From contig CM068586.1 of assembly GCA_035048485.1 (NCBI GenBank), positions 27,360,349 through 27,424,348 of the forward strand: DNA of 64,000 bases, written 5' to 3'. Below are positions 49,201 through 58,224 of this stretch, in pieces. The stretch is from Pteria penguin (lineage: Eukaryota > Mollusca > Bivalvia > Pterioida > Pteriidae). A program made the translations under genes and the position numbers. Under the pieces are notes generated by a model that did not search any database, had not been told where the DNA came from, and saw nothing but the letters and a program-made list of their open reading frames with translations. The stretch's first letter is position 1. Each line of letters starts with the position of its first letter.

Positions 49201-51145
49201 AGAAGAATTTCAGGTGGACTTTATGTCAGAATACCATCAAGTCTTTGATAGTCTGAAAGAAAAATTCTTGGTCGGAGAGATGGTGTGGAATTTTGCAGAT
49301 TTCATGACAAAACAAGGTTTGACTTATATTATTAAACAATAACAGTCTTAATTCTGTCTTGTAGATGTGGCTCAGTATGTAGGTGCTCTACTTTAATTTG
49401 GAAGGTCCTCTTTTGGGTTCTCCTCAGTCTCTTCAATTTCTGTCTTTTTGTATGAAATAGTTCCTTTTCATAGTAGGTCTTTACATGTAAAGGAACCCTG
49501 ACAGATTTAAATTGGTCTGTTTACATAGCGCAGCACAGTTAAGGCCGATTTCGTCTTTTTTCCTAATAAGATTGAATATTATTTTTCCTGTCCCATATTG
49601 TCTTATTTAGCTATTATCTTTACATGACTTACTATTTTTTAATTTAACACATGTTCCGAATTGCGTTCCATACATATTTGTAATTGTCACCTGACTTCAT
49701 AGCAACATAAATCTAAAAATAGAACAATGTCAAAGCACCGTAAATTTTTCAAAAGCACCCCCTCTTACCCTATCATTAATAGCATGAAATTCATATCATT
49801 TCCTTCGTTGTATCTCTTTCTTTAGTAAAAGTGCTGCGGGATCATGGGAAATTCCATTTATAATAGTATAATGAACAAAATTAACGAGTGTCATACGAAA
49901 AAGCGTCATTTTTCGATCTATTTTATGTTAATGCCGAGTTATTTGTTATTATAGTAGGATCCCGCAGCATTTTTCATATAGGAAATTTTATCAACTTTTC
50001 ATATATCTAAAGACTTTTATCATCATTTGTCGGTATGAGGGGGTGCTTTTAATTTTTCTGCAATGTTGTTAGATAAACGAGTGCTTAGATTATATTTCAA
50101 ACGTTTCGGAGATGCCGGGAAAAGCAAGTAAATCCTAGATCTAAAAATAGACGAATGACTTTGTTATCCGCGAAATTTAACTTGTCAAGGAGAATTAAGG
50201 AAAGAACAATATCTTGAAAAAAAGATATAATATGTAATATATAGATAAACACTTCCCGAATCCGTAAAACCTATTTACATGTGTATATAATATTATCGTT
50301 ATACAATGTATAAAAAGTGTGGGTCTCGATTATATATAGAAAAACACCAAAATATGTCAAATAATTCATGTGAAATCGTTCTTTCTTTAATCTTTTTTTT
50401 TTTTTAGTTTTAAAATAGTTACAATTGCTTTTCATCTGATAAAAAGGCCTTTCTTCATCTTCGCATGCTATGTTATTCACCTTTTAACGTGCACCTGTTT
50501 TCTCGATTCCCCAAGCATTCAATCGACACTGAAGATGCAGTGGCCATGACTACAATCTACGGGGTTCATTCAAAATTTGTTACTATTAATGGGTCGTCTC
50601 AAAATGTATCAATTATTAAATGATAAAGCACTAAATTATTAAAGAAATAAACTTTAACTTATACAGTTTTCTTGAAATTAGAAATATAAAATCATAATAA
50701 TGCATGCTTAAAGGCGTAGCCAAGGATCATGGAAACACGGGGGCTATGACGTCAATATCATTGCAACATTTTCGCGGAAAAAATCTTGCATCTCTTCAAA
50801 AAACGCCTTAACTATGCTGCGAGGTTAAAATGTATAGATCTATGTATGGAACAGATGTCACTGGTACTATAAATGGCAGAGAAATAAACCTGGTATGGTC
50901 TAAAGCAAAATCAGTCAATCATCTCTGTATTTCATCGCATACCCTATTGTCTTGTTACAGATATAACTCGTGTTGTTGGGAATAGGAAGGGAGTTTTTAC
51001 CAGGCAGCGTCAACCTAAAATGGCTGCCCATCTTCTACGCTACAGATATCACAAACTTATGAATTCATCGGCTGTAACAATCTCAGATAGTCTCCGTTAT
51101 GCAATCAATGCTGGTTATAACACAGAACTTTACACTGAAGGCTGA
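33107..51145 (+). CDS. GUSB: Beta-glucuronidase, 12 exons, complete
   Basis: Lysosomal glycoside hydrolase family 2 enzyme that releases terminal beta-D-glucuronic acid from glycosaminoglycans and glucuronides. Exons: 33107-33286, 34223-34399, 36309-36487, 38005-38147, 39246-39469, 41193-41336, 43490-43665, 44774-44923, 45168-45252, 45521-45697, 49181-49316, 50961-51145. Together they give 1,956 bases, 651 residues plus stop, the same length and exon number as human GUSB. All introns are GT-AG and in phase. Signal peptide about 1-16. The sugar-binding and immunoglobulin-like beta domains are followed by the TIM barrel. GH2 signatures are NCIRTSHYP (373-381) and [15 protein letters not shown] (431-445). 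Acid/base E445, nucleophile E534 (LTEYG), Y498 and the glucuronate-binding N598-x-K600 are all present. Unusual: D341 and A343 in CHDVAKHED where human has GVN. Three introns carry arrays copied from the exon-intron border. Confidence 0.97.
33820..33905 (-). mobile_element. tRNA-like SINE head in GUSB intron 1
   Basis: On the minus strand: A box TAGCTCAATGGTGAGAG and B box GGTTCGAATCC, with a cloverleaf-like 3' part CTGGGTTCGAATCCCAGG. The 5' acceptor arm does not pair as in a working tRNA gene. Its exact limits and target duplication were not resolved. Confidence 0.55.
34223..34399 (+). CDS. GUSB: GUSB exon 2
   Basis: Residues 61-119: [19 protein letters not shown] and [11 protein letters not shown], all conserved in the sugar-binding domain. 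Acceptor TTATTACAG, donor GTACAG. Confidence 0.96.
35005..35897. repeat. AT-rich block splitting the 26-bp array in GUSB intron 2
   Basis: A lone copy of the 26-bp unit (GTAGTGATGAACAAAAATAC at 34968) is followed by ~0.9 kb of unrelated AT-rich sequence before the array resumes at about 35903. The block has loosely inverted ends (AGGCCACAACAA and TTGTTATAGCCT), so it may be an insertion. Confidence 0.4.
35903..36268 (+). repeat. 26-bp minisatellite in GUSB intron 2, about 14 copies
   Basis: Unit ACAAAGTGGTAGTGATGAAC then AAAAAT. It ends about 40 bases before exon 3 but does not include the acceptor. The minus-strand Phe/His/Tyr-rich frames across it are artefacts. Confidence 0.95.
36309..36487 (+). 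CDS. GUSB: GUSB exon 3
   Basis: Residues 120-178 plus two bases: [18 protein letters not shown] and [16 protein letters not shown]. The last bases CAAATAG are the beginning of the 31-bp array that fills intron 3. Confidence 0.96.
36481..37440 (+). repeat. 31-bp array in GUSB intron 3, starting in exon 3
   Basis: About 30 copies of GTAGGCTATCACTGATATCA then CTGACAAATAG. The period begins with the last seven bases of exon 3 (CAAATAG), so the authentic 5' splice site is the first of ~30 copies of TAG/GTAKGC. Variants include GTATGC and GTAAGC donors. The period is not a multiple of three, and read-through meets TAG at once. Confidence 0.95.
37485..37670. mobile_element. Decayed SINE in GUSB intron 3
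   Basis: A GGTTGGTTGGTTGATTTTTC tail on the plus strand is followed by a body with CCACTACACTAAG near 37632, recalling the A-box end of minus-oriented SINEs. Strongly diverged. Confidence 0.4.
38005..38147 (+). CDS. GUSB: GUSB exon 4
   Basis: Residues 179-226 plus one base: [23 protein letters not shown] and YIDDITLTT. Donor GTAAGA. Confidence 0.96.
38290..38560 (+). mobile_element. Possible decayed tRNA-like SINE in GUSB intron 4
   Basis: A B-box-like CTGGTTTGAGACCC lies about 50 bases after GAGCCCACGAAGCTG. No clean ends. Confidence 0.3.
38745..38913. mobile_element. Small inverted-repeat element (MITE-like) in GUSB intron 4
   Basis: Left arm TGGGGATAAACCTACTGTGT, then TTGATTGTT and GACAGGTATACTGTGGTTAT. 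The right arm is the inverted near-copy ending GTTATCCCCAAAA. Arms of ~55 bp, total ~170 bp. Confidence 0.7.
39246..39469 (+). CDS. GUSB: GUSB exon 5
   Basis: Residues 227-301, the immunoglobulin-like domain ending [19 protein letters not shown]. Acceptor TTTTTCAG, donor GTCAGT. Confidence 0.96.
39721..40806. mobile_element. ~1.1 kb inverted-repeat element in GUSB intron 5
   Basis: Left end TACAGTGAGATGCAGTTCTA continuing ACATAACAT. The right end is the inverse of TACAGATGGGTGCAGTCCTA continuing ACATAACAT. Both lie at TA, consistent with a TA target duplication. The inside has CACGTTAACGTG-type words and an ATT microsatellite but no gene. Confidence 0.7.
40131..40345. repeat. (ATT/AAT)n microsatellite inside the intron 5 element
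   Basis: Long imperfect AAT/ATT tracts that switch strand sense, giving a self-complementary stretch. Confidence 0.95.
41193..41336 (+). CDS. GUSB: GUSB exon 6
   Basis: Residues 302-349: [32 protein letters not shown]. The normally conserved Gly before the V-x-K-H-E-D motif is Asp341 here. Donor GTAAGA. Confidence 0.96.
41370..41807. mobile_element. ~440 bp hairpin (MITE-like) element in GUSB intron 6
   Basis: The left end CACTCACTTTGTAAACCGAA and right end TTCCAGTTTCCAGAGTGAGTG-type sequence are inverted. A second pair of arms (ATCTTGTTTAGTCG...GAAGAAGCATTCATATTT, near 41455-41517 and 41662-41730) is also inverted. A possible 4-bp duplication ATGC flanks it. Confidence 0.65.
41945..42905 (+). 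repeat. Interspersed repeat with five internal ~160-bp copies in GUSB intron 6
   Basis: Block TTTGATGGATTAAATTGATA then TTGGGTATACAGATGTATCA, GTTATTGCCCTTGAACATAG and TTTCTGCTCATTTTCTCTT, repeated from starts at about 42062, 42221, 42383, 42543 and 42704. The start (TTTAGCCCCTGCCATGAAAT) and the end (CAGCCAGCGGGGAAATTTGT) look like borders of a dispersed element. Confidence 0.75.
43490..43665 (+). CDS. GUSB: GUSB exon 7
   Basis: Residues 350-407 plus two bases: [18 protein letters not shown]2 signature 1 (NCIRTSHYP) and [12 protein letters not shown]. Ser401 replaces the Cys of human DECPG. The last 18 bases recur in every unit of the intron 7 array. Confidence 0.97.
43648..44609 (+). repeat. 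64-bp array in GUSB intron 7, starting in exon 7
   Basis: About 15 copies of a unit GGGTGTGTGAATCAGACTAT, AAGTATGTAATATGAGGATC, TGTCCATACTGAGAGGGAAA, GTCT. The first copy starts inside exon 7, where GGGTGTAGGCATCAGAC aligns with GGGTGTGTGAATCAGAC at 14 of 17 positions and the donor GTAAGTA aligns with TATAAGTA. Later copies have lost the GT of the donor. One copy is shortened near 43880. Confidence 0.95.
44774..44923 (+). CDS. GUSB: GUSB exon 8 (acid/base catalyst)
   Basis: Residues 408-457 plus two bases, with GH2 signature 2 and general acid/base Glu445 in WSIANEP. Donor GTAAGT. Confidence 0.97.
45168..45252 (+). CDS. GUSB: GUSB exon 9
   Basis: Residues 458-486: [20 protein letters not shown] to NDLV. 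Donor GTGAGT at 45253 was chosen over GTAGTG three bases earlier on consensus; the alternative drops Val486. Confidence 0.92.
45521..45697 (+). CDS. GUSB: GUSB exon 10 (nucleophile)
   Basis: Residues 487-545: Tyr498 in VNRYYAWY and nucleophile Glu534 in [10 protein letters not shown]. Ends TTCATCAG before donor GTAACA. These bases are the start of the 36-bp array of intron 10. Confidence 0.97.
45688..46255 (+). repeat. 36-bp array in GUSB intron 10, starting in exon 10
   Basis: About 15 copies of TCTTCATCAGGTAACAGACA then TTTACAACTCCCTGTC. The first copy includes the last ten exon bases. A copy at 45827-45850 keeps a full pyrimidine tract, CAG and GTAACA, so it combines an acceptor and a donor. 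Later copies read CGTTATATGTTAACAGACA. The [12 protein letters not shown] repeat frame (45887-46270) is an artefact of the period being 3 x 12. Confidence 0.95.
46829..48462. mobile_element. Dispersed bivalve-type repeat element in GUSB intron 10
   Basis: Starts AGCTCACCTGAGCCAAAGGC with a GTCCGTCCGTCGT stretch, and ends CTCAGGTGAGCGATATAGGC...GGGCCTCTTGTTT. The two ends are short inverted repeats (AGCTCACCTGAG / CTCAGGTGAGC). Inside, a ~500-bp section is duplicated (around 47220 and 47715, sharing AAAGAATTTTGTCAATATCT). I recognise the ends as a common repeat of bivalve genomes. No coding capacity. Confidence 0.75.
49181..49316 (+). CDS. GUSB: GUSB exon 11
   Basis: Residues 546-590 plus one base: [21 protein letters not shown] and [15 protein letters not shown]. 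Acceptor ATTTTTCAG. Confidence 0.97.
49690..50160. mobile_element. ~450 bp fold-back element in GUSB intron 11
   Basis: ATCTAAAAATAGAACAATGT and AAAAGCACCCCCTCTTACC on the left are mirrored by GGTATGAGGGGGTGCTTTTA and ATCTAAAAATAGACGAATGA-type sequence on the right. The inner arms contain GTGCTGCGGGATC and its inverse. Confidence 0.6.
50961..51145 (+). CDS. GUSB: GUSB exon 12 and stop
   Basis: Residues 591-651: [20 protein letters not shown] holds the N-x-K motif that reads the glucuronate carboxylate, then AAHLLRYRY. The C-terminal tail is divergent, ending ELYTEG with TGA at 51143-51145. Confidence 0.96.
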
Positions 51146-51393
51146 TATATCTGAGGAACAAGGCGATATCCATGTTTGTAATTGTGTTTGTGAAGGCTTA
51201 TTGGGTCTTTTCGTTATGCAGAGTTACTTCCCATTTGAGCAGGTATCTGACGTCAAACCCTTGTGACGTCATACAATTTCTATATCAGTTCCCATAATTT
51301 TACACAAGTTGCCATAGAACTGGTTGACATCACAATGATTTGACGTCAGATACATGCTCATATGGGAAATAACTCTGTATATTGAAAAGACTC

Positions 51394-51399
51394 AATAAA
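51394..51399 (+). terminator. GUSB: GUSB polyadenylation signal
   Basis: AATAAA 249 bases after the stop codon, the first canonical signal downstream. Confidence 0.65.
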
Positions 51400-51950
51400 A
51401 TATGCTGACACCTGATTAAACTTGCAAAGTTTACATGATGAAAACTTAAATGTGGAAAAAAGAATTTTTATAATTTGCCCACCATATATTGGTAACATTT
51501 TTCAATGATAACTCCTAGATCTGTCATCACTGATATGGGATACCACCTGATTCGGATACCACCTTGTTTTAGAAAATTATCAGCAGATTGTGATCAAATT
51601 GATATACAGGTAGATAATGACCAAATTGATCTCAGTGTGTGGCTATGCTTCACAGTAGACAGAAAACTGAGTCCTACTGCTTCCAGTGATGGATTCCTTT
51701 CTATTCCATATTTCATACAAATGGTGCTGTCTCAATTATTTTATCACAATTCAGTATTTGTGTTCTTTATATTTTTATACTAATATTAAATATATTTTAC
51801 CATAATATACAATACTTGTATTGGTTATATTTTTATAATTATGTTAAGTATAATGAACATTGTTTATTCAATGAGTATAAATAAATTTATCTTCAGAGTT
51901 TACAATTCATTTTTAGACTGGAATGGCCCAATATGTTTTACGGTGGTTTG
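51400..51950. other. Intergenic, nothing recognised
   Basis: Contains a 92-codon frame (51505-51783) with no recognisable motif and no splice context. Considered chance. Confidence 0.3.
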
Positions 51951-51974
51951 GTAAAAAATGAATCTGTTTACTGT

Positions 51975-52620
51975 GGACTGGAAGGTTAGAGTGTTACTCC
52001 TTGGTCGAGTACAAATGCTAGATGTTCCATGGCATGGAAGGTTAGCCTGTTACACCATGGTAGAGTACAGATGCTAGATGTTCCATGGCATGGAAGGTTA
52101 GCCTGTTACACCATGGTAGAGTACAGATGCTCGATGTTCCATGGCATGGAAGGTTAGTGTGTTACACCATGGTCGAGTACAGATGCTAGATGTTCCATGG
52201 CATGGAAGGTTAGTGTGTTACACCATGGTAGAGTACAGATGCTAGATGTTCCATGGTATGGAAGGTTAGCCTGTTACACCATGGTAGAGTACAGATGCTA
52301 AACGTTCCATAGCATGGAAGGTTAGTGTGTTACACCATGGTAGAGTACAGATGCTAGATGTTCCATGGCATGGAAGGTTAGTGTGTTACACCATGGTGGA
52401 GTACAGATGCTAGATGTTCCATGGCATGGAAGGTTAGCATGTTACACCATGGTGGAGTACAGATGCTAGATGTTCCATGGTATGGAAGGTTAGCATGTTA
52501 TACCATGGTGGAGTACAGATGCTAGATGTTCCATGGCATGGAAGGTTAGTGTGTTACACCATGGTCGAGTACAGGAGCTAGATGTTCCATGGCATGGAAG
52601 TTTATCAGAGCATCTAGTGG
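51975..52620 (+). repeat. 56-bp minisatellite, about 11 copies
   Basis: Unit GCTAGATGTTCCATGGCATG, GAAGGTTAGTGTGTTACACC, ATGGTAGAGTACAGAT. Each unit contains two CCATGG palindrome-like words. Confidence 0.95.
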
Positions 52621-53909
52621 ATTAATGCTAATGAGTGACTTACACAATGAAGGAATGATAATTGGTTTAAGATTACATGTTCACTTTGTACATAGTTCAT
52701 TTAATGGCACTGGGAACATGTTTGCATACATGTATACAATGACTGTATTACATCACCAACCAATTAACATGTATTGTACATACAGGCAGATTATTTCACT
52801 TATATATGTGCGGCACTCATCTTGCACGTTGTGTTATAAATTTTGATCTGTGCAATGCACCGACCTTGGGCGGTGACTATTGAGGGGTCATTTACATCCC
52901 AATGTATACTACTACCCTGGAACCTGCTGCTTCATCAGAAGGATACATAGGCTAAAGATATGACATTGATATCAGGTCTCCACTGTATAGGCGAATTAAT
53001 CCTGGTGTGGTACTATAACTATAGATAGTAGACTGAAAATAAACCTGGTGTGGCACTATAACCACAGACAGTACATAATACTGGTGTGGCACTATAACCA
53101 CAGACAGTACATGATACTGGTGTGGCACTATAACCACAGACAGTACATAAGACTGGTGTGGCACTATAACCACAGACAGTACATGATACTGGTGTGGCAT
53201 TATAACCACAGACAGTACATGATACTGGTGTGGCACTATAACCACAGACAGTACATAAGACTGGTGTGGCACTATAACCACAGACAGTACATGATACTGG
53301 TGTGGCATTATAACCACAGACAGTACATATAACTTGTGTGGCACTATTACCATGGAGAGAAAATAACCCTGATGTGGTACTATAACCACAGACAGTACAT
53401 ATTGCTGGTGTGGCACTATTACCATGGAGAGAAAATAACCATGGTGTAGAACTATAACCACAGACAGTACATATTGCTGGTGTGGCACTATTACCACAGT
53501 ACATAATATTGGTGTGGTACTATTACCATGAAGGGAAAATAACCATGGTGTAGAACTATAATCACAGACAGTACATATTACTGGTGTGGCACTATTACCA
53601 TGGAGAGAATATAACCATGGTGTGGCACTATTAACCACAGACAGTACATATTGCTGGTGTGGCACTGATACTATGGAGAGAAAATAACCCTGGTGTGACA
53701 TTATAACCATAGAAAATAATCATGGTGTGGCACTATAACCACAGTACATAATACTGGTGTGGCACAATTACCATGCAGAGAAAATGACCATGGCGTGGTA
53801 CTATAACCACAGACAGTACCTATTGCTGGTGTGGCACTATTACCATGGAGACAAAATAACCATGGCGTGGCACTATAACCACAATACATTGTATTGGTGT
53901 GGCACTATA

Positions 53910-54188
53910 TTTGATTGATTGATTGATTTTTGTTTTACGTCACACCACGAATATTTCACGTATATGGTGACGGCATCTGCCTGATGCGGGGCATACAAAT
54001 TTTGACCTTTGCAACGGACCCACCCGAAGCAGTGAGGGATCTTTAACGTGCCATGCATACCACGACACGGGGCCTCGGTTTTTACTGTCTCATCCGAAAG
54101 ACATGACACCGGCATGACCAGAGCGGGACTCGAACCCCGGCCTCCCGATCAGGAGTCCGACGCGATACCACTAGGCCACGCCGGCTTA
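53910..54188 (-). mobile_element. tRNA-derived SINE inserted in the 36-bp array, minus orientation
   Basis: Best preserved copy with the one at 62.8 kb. On the minus strand the head has GTGGCCTAGTGGTATCGCG and GGTTCGAGTCC; the tail is GTAAAACAAAAATCAATCAA. It is flanked by GTGTGGCACTATA at 53897-53909 and 54189-54201. That word is itself part of the minisatellite, so the duplication is likely but not proof. Confidence 0.92.
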
Positions 54189-54378
54189 GTGTGGCACTAT
54201 AACCACAGACAGTAAATGGCACTATTACCATGGAGAGATAATAACCCTGATGTGGCACTATAACCACAGACAGTACATATTATTGTTGTGACCCTATAGC
54301 TACAGAAAGTAGCGGAGATTTGGCACTCTAACCACAGACTGTACATATTACTGGTGTGGCACTATTACCATGGAGAGA

Positions 54379-54552
54379 GAGGGACAGGCATGGTGTAGTG
54401 GTTAAGCGCTTGGCTTGCGGCGCCGACGTTCCGGGTTCGATTCCCGGGTTCCGCCACTATATTTAAGAGGTTGGTAACCTCCTGCTTCCATGTCGCGATA
54501 TAACTGAAATATTGTTGAAAGCGACGTAAAACACAAATCAACCAACCAGCCA
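54379..54552 (+). mobile_element. Second type of tRNA-derived SINE in the 36-bp array, plus orientation
   Basis: Head GGCATGGTGTAGTGGTTAAG (A box) and GGTTCGATTCCCGGG (B box), body of about 90 bp, tail GCGACGTAAAACACAAATCA then ACCAACC. Flanked by ACCATGGAGAGA at 54367-54378 and 54553-54564. It shares the 3' tail GACGTAAAACA with the other SINEs but lacks their middle. Confidence 0.9.
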
Positions 54553-55420
54553 ACCATGGAGAGAAAAAATATTGGTGTGGTACTATAATCATAGATAAAA
54601 TACAACCTTGATGTAGTGCTATCACCATAGAAAATAACCTAGGGTGTGACGCTAACAGAAAATGACCCTGGTGTGGCACTATAATCATAGACAGAAAATG
54701 ACCTTGGTGTGGCACTACATGTATGACCATATAAAATGTGATCATAGTGTGGCACTATAACCTTAAAAATGATCTTGGTAATGCACTATAACCATAGAAA
54801 ATAACTGTGTAGTGGCACTTTAATCATAGAAAATGACCCTTGTGTGGCACAATAATCATTAAAAAATACATAATACTGGTGTGGTCCTATTACCATGGAG
54901 AGAAAATAACCCTGATGTGGCACTGTTACCGTTGAAAATAACCCGGATGTAGCACTATTGTAGATAATAACCCTGATATGGCACTATAACCACAGACAGA
55001 AAATAACCTTGGTGTGGCACTATAACCATAGACAGAAAATAACCTTGGTGTGGCACTATAACCACAGACTGAAAATAACCTTGGTGTGGCACTATAACCA
55101 CAGACTGAAAATAACCTTGGTGTGGCACTATAACCATAGAAAATAACTGTGGCATAGCACTATAACCATAGAAAATTACGCTGGTATGGTACTATAACCA
55201 TAGAATATAACCATGGTGTGGCACTATCACCATAGAAAACAACGCTGATGTCGCGCTATAACCATAGAAATAAAATGACACTAGTATGGTACTATAATCA
55301 TAGTATATAACCCTGGTGTGGCACTATAACCATAGACAGAAAATAAGCCTGATGTTGCACTATAATCATGTAAAGAAAATAACCCAGGTGTGGGCTATAA
55401 CCATGGACAGACTTGTCTAT

Positions 55421-57010
55421 TTTACTGTTACTCGCAGTACATATAGGGTTATTTGCTTTGTTTTAGTTTAATTTTATACTTGTCGGTGCTGCAGACAGAA
55501 TTTATGTTAACATGGCAATAAAATAAAACTGTGTATGAAACTCCAATAAAAAGTGGAATTACAGGTTAATAATTAATCGAGTCATTCTTTCCTGCATAGG
55601 TATTGGTCAGATATCTATAGTAAATGTAATAAACCCGACATTACAGAATGAAAGTTAATAACTAGGTACTCAGGTATTCATAGTAATGGGTAACAAGAGT
55701 GCAGATTTTATCTCAATGATGATATAATGTATGTTAGTTATAGAGTTTACAACGGAACAATTTACTTACAAAAAGTATGCAGATTACCTTTAAATTTCAT
55801 TATTTTATTCATTTATCATTACATGTATTATTGTTATTATTTTTTATTTGGTGATGTAAGGGGTAGGTGTTGAATTGTTCCAAATGCATTCTCCACAGTA
55901 CTTTTGTTTTTGTTTTGTTATTCCAGTTTGCTCCATAATGCAATAGAAAGCCATATTATAATATCATTAAAAGCTATGAACAGGTAAAACTATTTGCGTA
56001 TGCACCATATGAATGAATAATATCAGTATAAATATCCCCGAATACAAATGTACATCATTGTGTTACATGGGAAATAACACACTATAACAGCACCAGAAAA
56101 GTTTGAATTATTAAATTATATTTGCTGATGTTCTTTATTAAGGAGCTGTTATGACATTATGTACTGGAAACAACAGGATATCTACTATCTAAAAGTTCAG
56201 GAGCTTTAAGCTCACAGAACAGAACTAGGTGGACAGTGTTTCAGAAATAACAGATTTTGGTGAAAATTGTCAAGTGTGAAGTACTCAATTTCCTTCACCG
56301 GTACTGCTGCTGTTGGACGGGATCTGCAGTGTGATCAAGGTGTTTTTAAGCAGGTTCGGGATACACTCCTCAAGGTGCTTAGTTATATGAGGGATGGATA
56401 CCCATTTGTGCTTCTAGTTATGAACTGTAATAAATATGTTGTAAATTATGTTATTTTTAAAACAATCACCAATTTAAGATTGGCATAAAGTTATATCTTT
56501 TTATTTATGGAATCATATTGATGTTTGTTTTAAGTAACATCAAATCCTTTTCATTTTTTATCCTGTTAGACCGCAATCCATTGCCGTTCATAACTTGCCA
56601 TACCTAGCGTCAATTTTGGCGCCTATCGTGCATCATCTACTAACAGAAGTGAGGCATGAGTGTATGTTTTATCAGGTAAAGTACAGATGTCAATACCGAT
56701 ATACGTCACCAGATGGACTCGATCTAAGACCTCATGGTCAAGATACCAACAATCATAAGAAATCTTAGACTATGAAACCCGAATCCATTCCATTGTAAAA
56801 CAATATATTAATAATTGTGAGACAGTCTGAAGTGACAGATCCAAGCAAGTTTGGACGTTACTGGATACTATGTATTTAGAGGAGCATGTCAAAATGTTAC
56901 AAATCGTAATCACATGATCTAAATCAATCAATCACATGTGAGTGTCGAGTAGAAGGATGTGTCATGATCATCATTTTAATATAAATCGCTGTTATGAAAA
57001 AAATCCTTTG
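55421..57010. other. Intergenic, nothing firm recognised
   Basis: A frame at 56267-56488 contains GVFKQVRDTLLKVLSYMRDG, which looks helical, but has no splice or homology support visible here. Confidence 0.3.
56975..56980 (-). terminator. Candidate polyadenylation signal (ATTAAA) of the gene at 57018
   Basis: ATTAAA on the minus strand 38 bases after the stop codon. A common variant signal; weak on its own. Confidence 0.3.
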
Positions 57011-57017
57011 TCATTAT

Positions 57018-58217
57018 CTATGCTTTCACTTGCTGTTCCAAGGGAGAACGACCTAAATTCATAAAAGTTCGAGAAGTTTTAAAGGAATGAACAGAGGGTG
57101 TCACGACATTTTGTTTGAATGTTGACGTAACTTTGTACTTGGTGGCATATTTCACCAAACGATGGAGTCTCTCTTTGTCTCCTTTAAGACAGAAGTCATC
57201 AAAAGCATTAACAAGCTTCCCTTTGTCTATAGAGTACGTATCCTCTGACATCCCAGGTTTTTCATTTTTGTTTAAAACTACAGGGGCTTTCTTATTGAAG
57301 GTACTTTGCTGTAGTAAAAAGGTGTTTATCTTCTTTTGTATATATGGTTTCGACTTTTCTACTTTTTTCTTTTCCGATTCATAATTTATCCGTGGTGTTT
57401 CTGGTTGTTCTGTTTTGGTTTCGAACTGTACTGTCTTTTTCGAATCCATAGTTGAATTATTTATGTCACTTTCTTCTCCATTTTGCAAGTTCGGAATTGA
57501 ATAATTATTTGGTTTAACCACAGGGGAGATTACCCTTTTCGGTCTGTTATATTTCTGACATGGAGAAACCGATGGGAGATAACTCGGGATGGGAGTTTGA
57601 GGATTCGATATATCTTCGATGTCAATAACATCAATATGATCCGTAGATCGAAACCGACGATAATCATGTTTTGGCGATGCGAAGCGACGATCCATACGCG
57701 CCGCACGCGACGATTTATCTGAAAGTTCTGGCAAAATTATTTCCGGTTCTTCATTCCGTTGTGTCGTATCTTCCTCGGCGACACGTGGACTGTCAATATA
57801 GGAAACAAAGCTTCCAAACAAAGACGGCTTACGGTTGTTCAAAGGAACAGGATTTTTTTCATTATATTCTTCCTCTTCTTCGATATCCTTTGTGAGCTTA
57901 CTTAAACCTATAGAAAAAGATTTCCGGCTGAGTAGTTCAGCCCGTTGTTCTGGTGTTAGACTTCCTAAGAAACGTTTCGTTTTCACAAGATAGAGTTCTT
58001 GATTTTTCTTGTCAATGTAGTGTTTCTCTGCTTTGTACATACGGAGCTGTGTGTTCGCTTGTTTGGAATAACGCACATTGTCTTTTTCGTTGTTCATACT
58101 AAGGGAACGATTTTTCTTCAGTAGAAGACTTGTTCTTTTTGGTTCAAGCATTACCTCCATGTTGAGAGCTCGGTCTTGCCATGTGAGGTCTTTCGTTTTT
58201 AGGAGGAAAAGGGACAT
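57018..58217 (-). CDS. Uncharacterised protein, paralogue of the gene at 24314-25348
   Basis: 399 codons in one exon. ATG at 58217-58215, stop TAG at 57020-57018. A 3' splice site (TTTATGTTTTCAG) ends at 58222, leaving only four leader bases in this exon. N-terminus MSLFLLKTKDLTWQDRALNM; 16 of the first 24 residues equal the paralogue. Shared blocks follow in the same order: a KKTVQFE motif (KSVRFDD in the other), an I-x2-F-x3-Q-x2-FN-x-K-x2-V block near 295-315, AFDDFC (338-343), H-R/K-LVK, then TPS...FK. The middle is charged and low-complexity, with an EEEEE run near 115-120. No signal peptide or membrane helix. Function unknown. It is 5.9 kb beyond the 3' end of GUSB and convergent with it. 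Confidence 0.88.
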   Translation of the reverse strand: MSLFLLKTKDLTWQDRALNMEVMLEPKRTSLLLKKNRSLSMNNEKDNVRYSKQANTQLRMYKAEKHYIDKKNQELYLVKTKRFLGSLTPEQRAELLSRKSFSIGLSKLTKDIEEEEEYNEKNPVPLNNRKPSLFGSFVSYIDSPRVAEEDTTQRNEEPEIILPELSDKSSRAARMDRRFASPKHDYRRFRSTDHIDVIDIEDISNPQTPIPSYLPSVSPCQKYNRPKRVISPVVKPNNYSIPNLQNGEESDINNSTMDSKKTVQFETKTEQPETPRINYESEKKKVEKSKPYIQKKINTFLLQQSTFNKKAPVVLNKNEKPGMSEDTYSIDKGKLVNAFDDFCLKGDKERLHRLVKYATKYKVTSTFKQNVVTPSVHSFKTSRTFMNLGRSPLEQQVKA

Positions 58218-58222
58218 AACTC
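58218..58222 (-). promoter_or_regulatory. 3' splice site just before the ATG of the gene at 57018
   Basis: TTTTCAG followed by AGTT and ATG on the minus strand, the same leader-intron layout as the paralogue at 24-25 kb. Confidence 0.7.
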
Positions 58223-58224
58223 TG

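Larger units (their letters stand above)
53000..55420 (-). repeat. 36-bp minisatellite field, over 50 copies, with two SINE insertions
   Basis: Plus-strand unit GGTGTGGCACTATAACCACA then GACAGTACATGATACT. A second unit type reads TTACCATGGAGAGAAAATAACC before the GGTGTGGCACTA core, and the two types alternate from about 53330. The period of 36 keeps frames open on both strands, producing VVIVPHQ- and WHYNHRQY-type frames up to 252 codons that are not genes. Confidence 0.95.

Noticed and set aside
49311..49342. Extended reading of GUSB exon 11 into GLTYIIKQ
   Set aside because: Exon 12 restores the conserved GNRKGVFTR sequence in phase; the extension is intron.
51505..51783. 92-codon frame after GUSB as an extra exon
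   Set aside because: GUSB already ends with a stop and a polyadenylation signal upstream of it; no splice signals or motifs.
54123..54186. Possible functional tRNA genes at the tRNA-like heads (also 6357, 11320, 33830, 54390, 63010)
   Set aside because: A and B boxes are present but acceptor stems do not pair and SINE bodies, tails and target duplications follow.
52952..55155. 252-, 161- and 94-codon frames (VVIVPHQ, CTVCGYSATP, WHYNHRQY repeats)
   Set aside because: The 36-bp array keeps frames open on both strands; no start or splice context and no non-repeat sequence.
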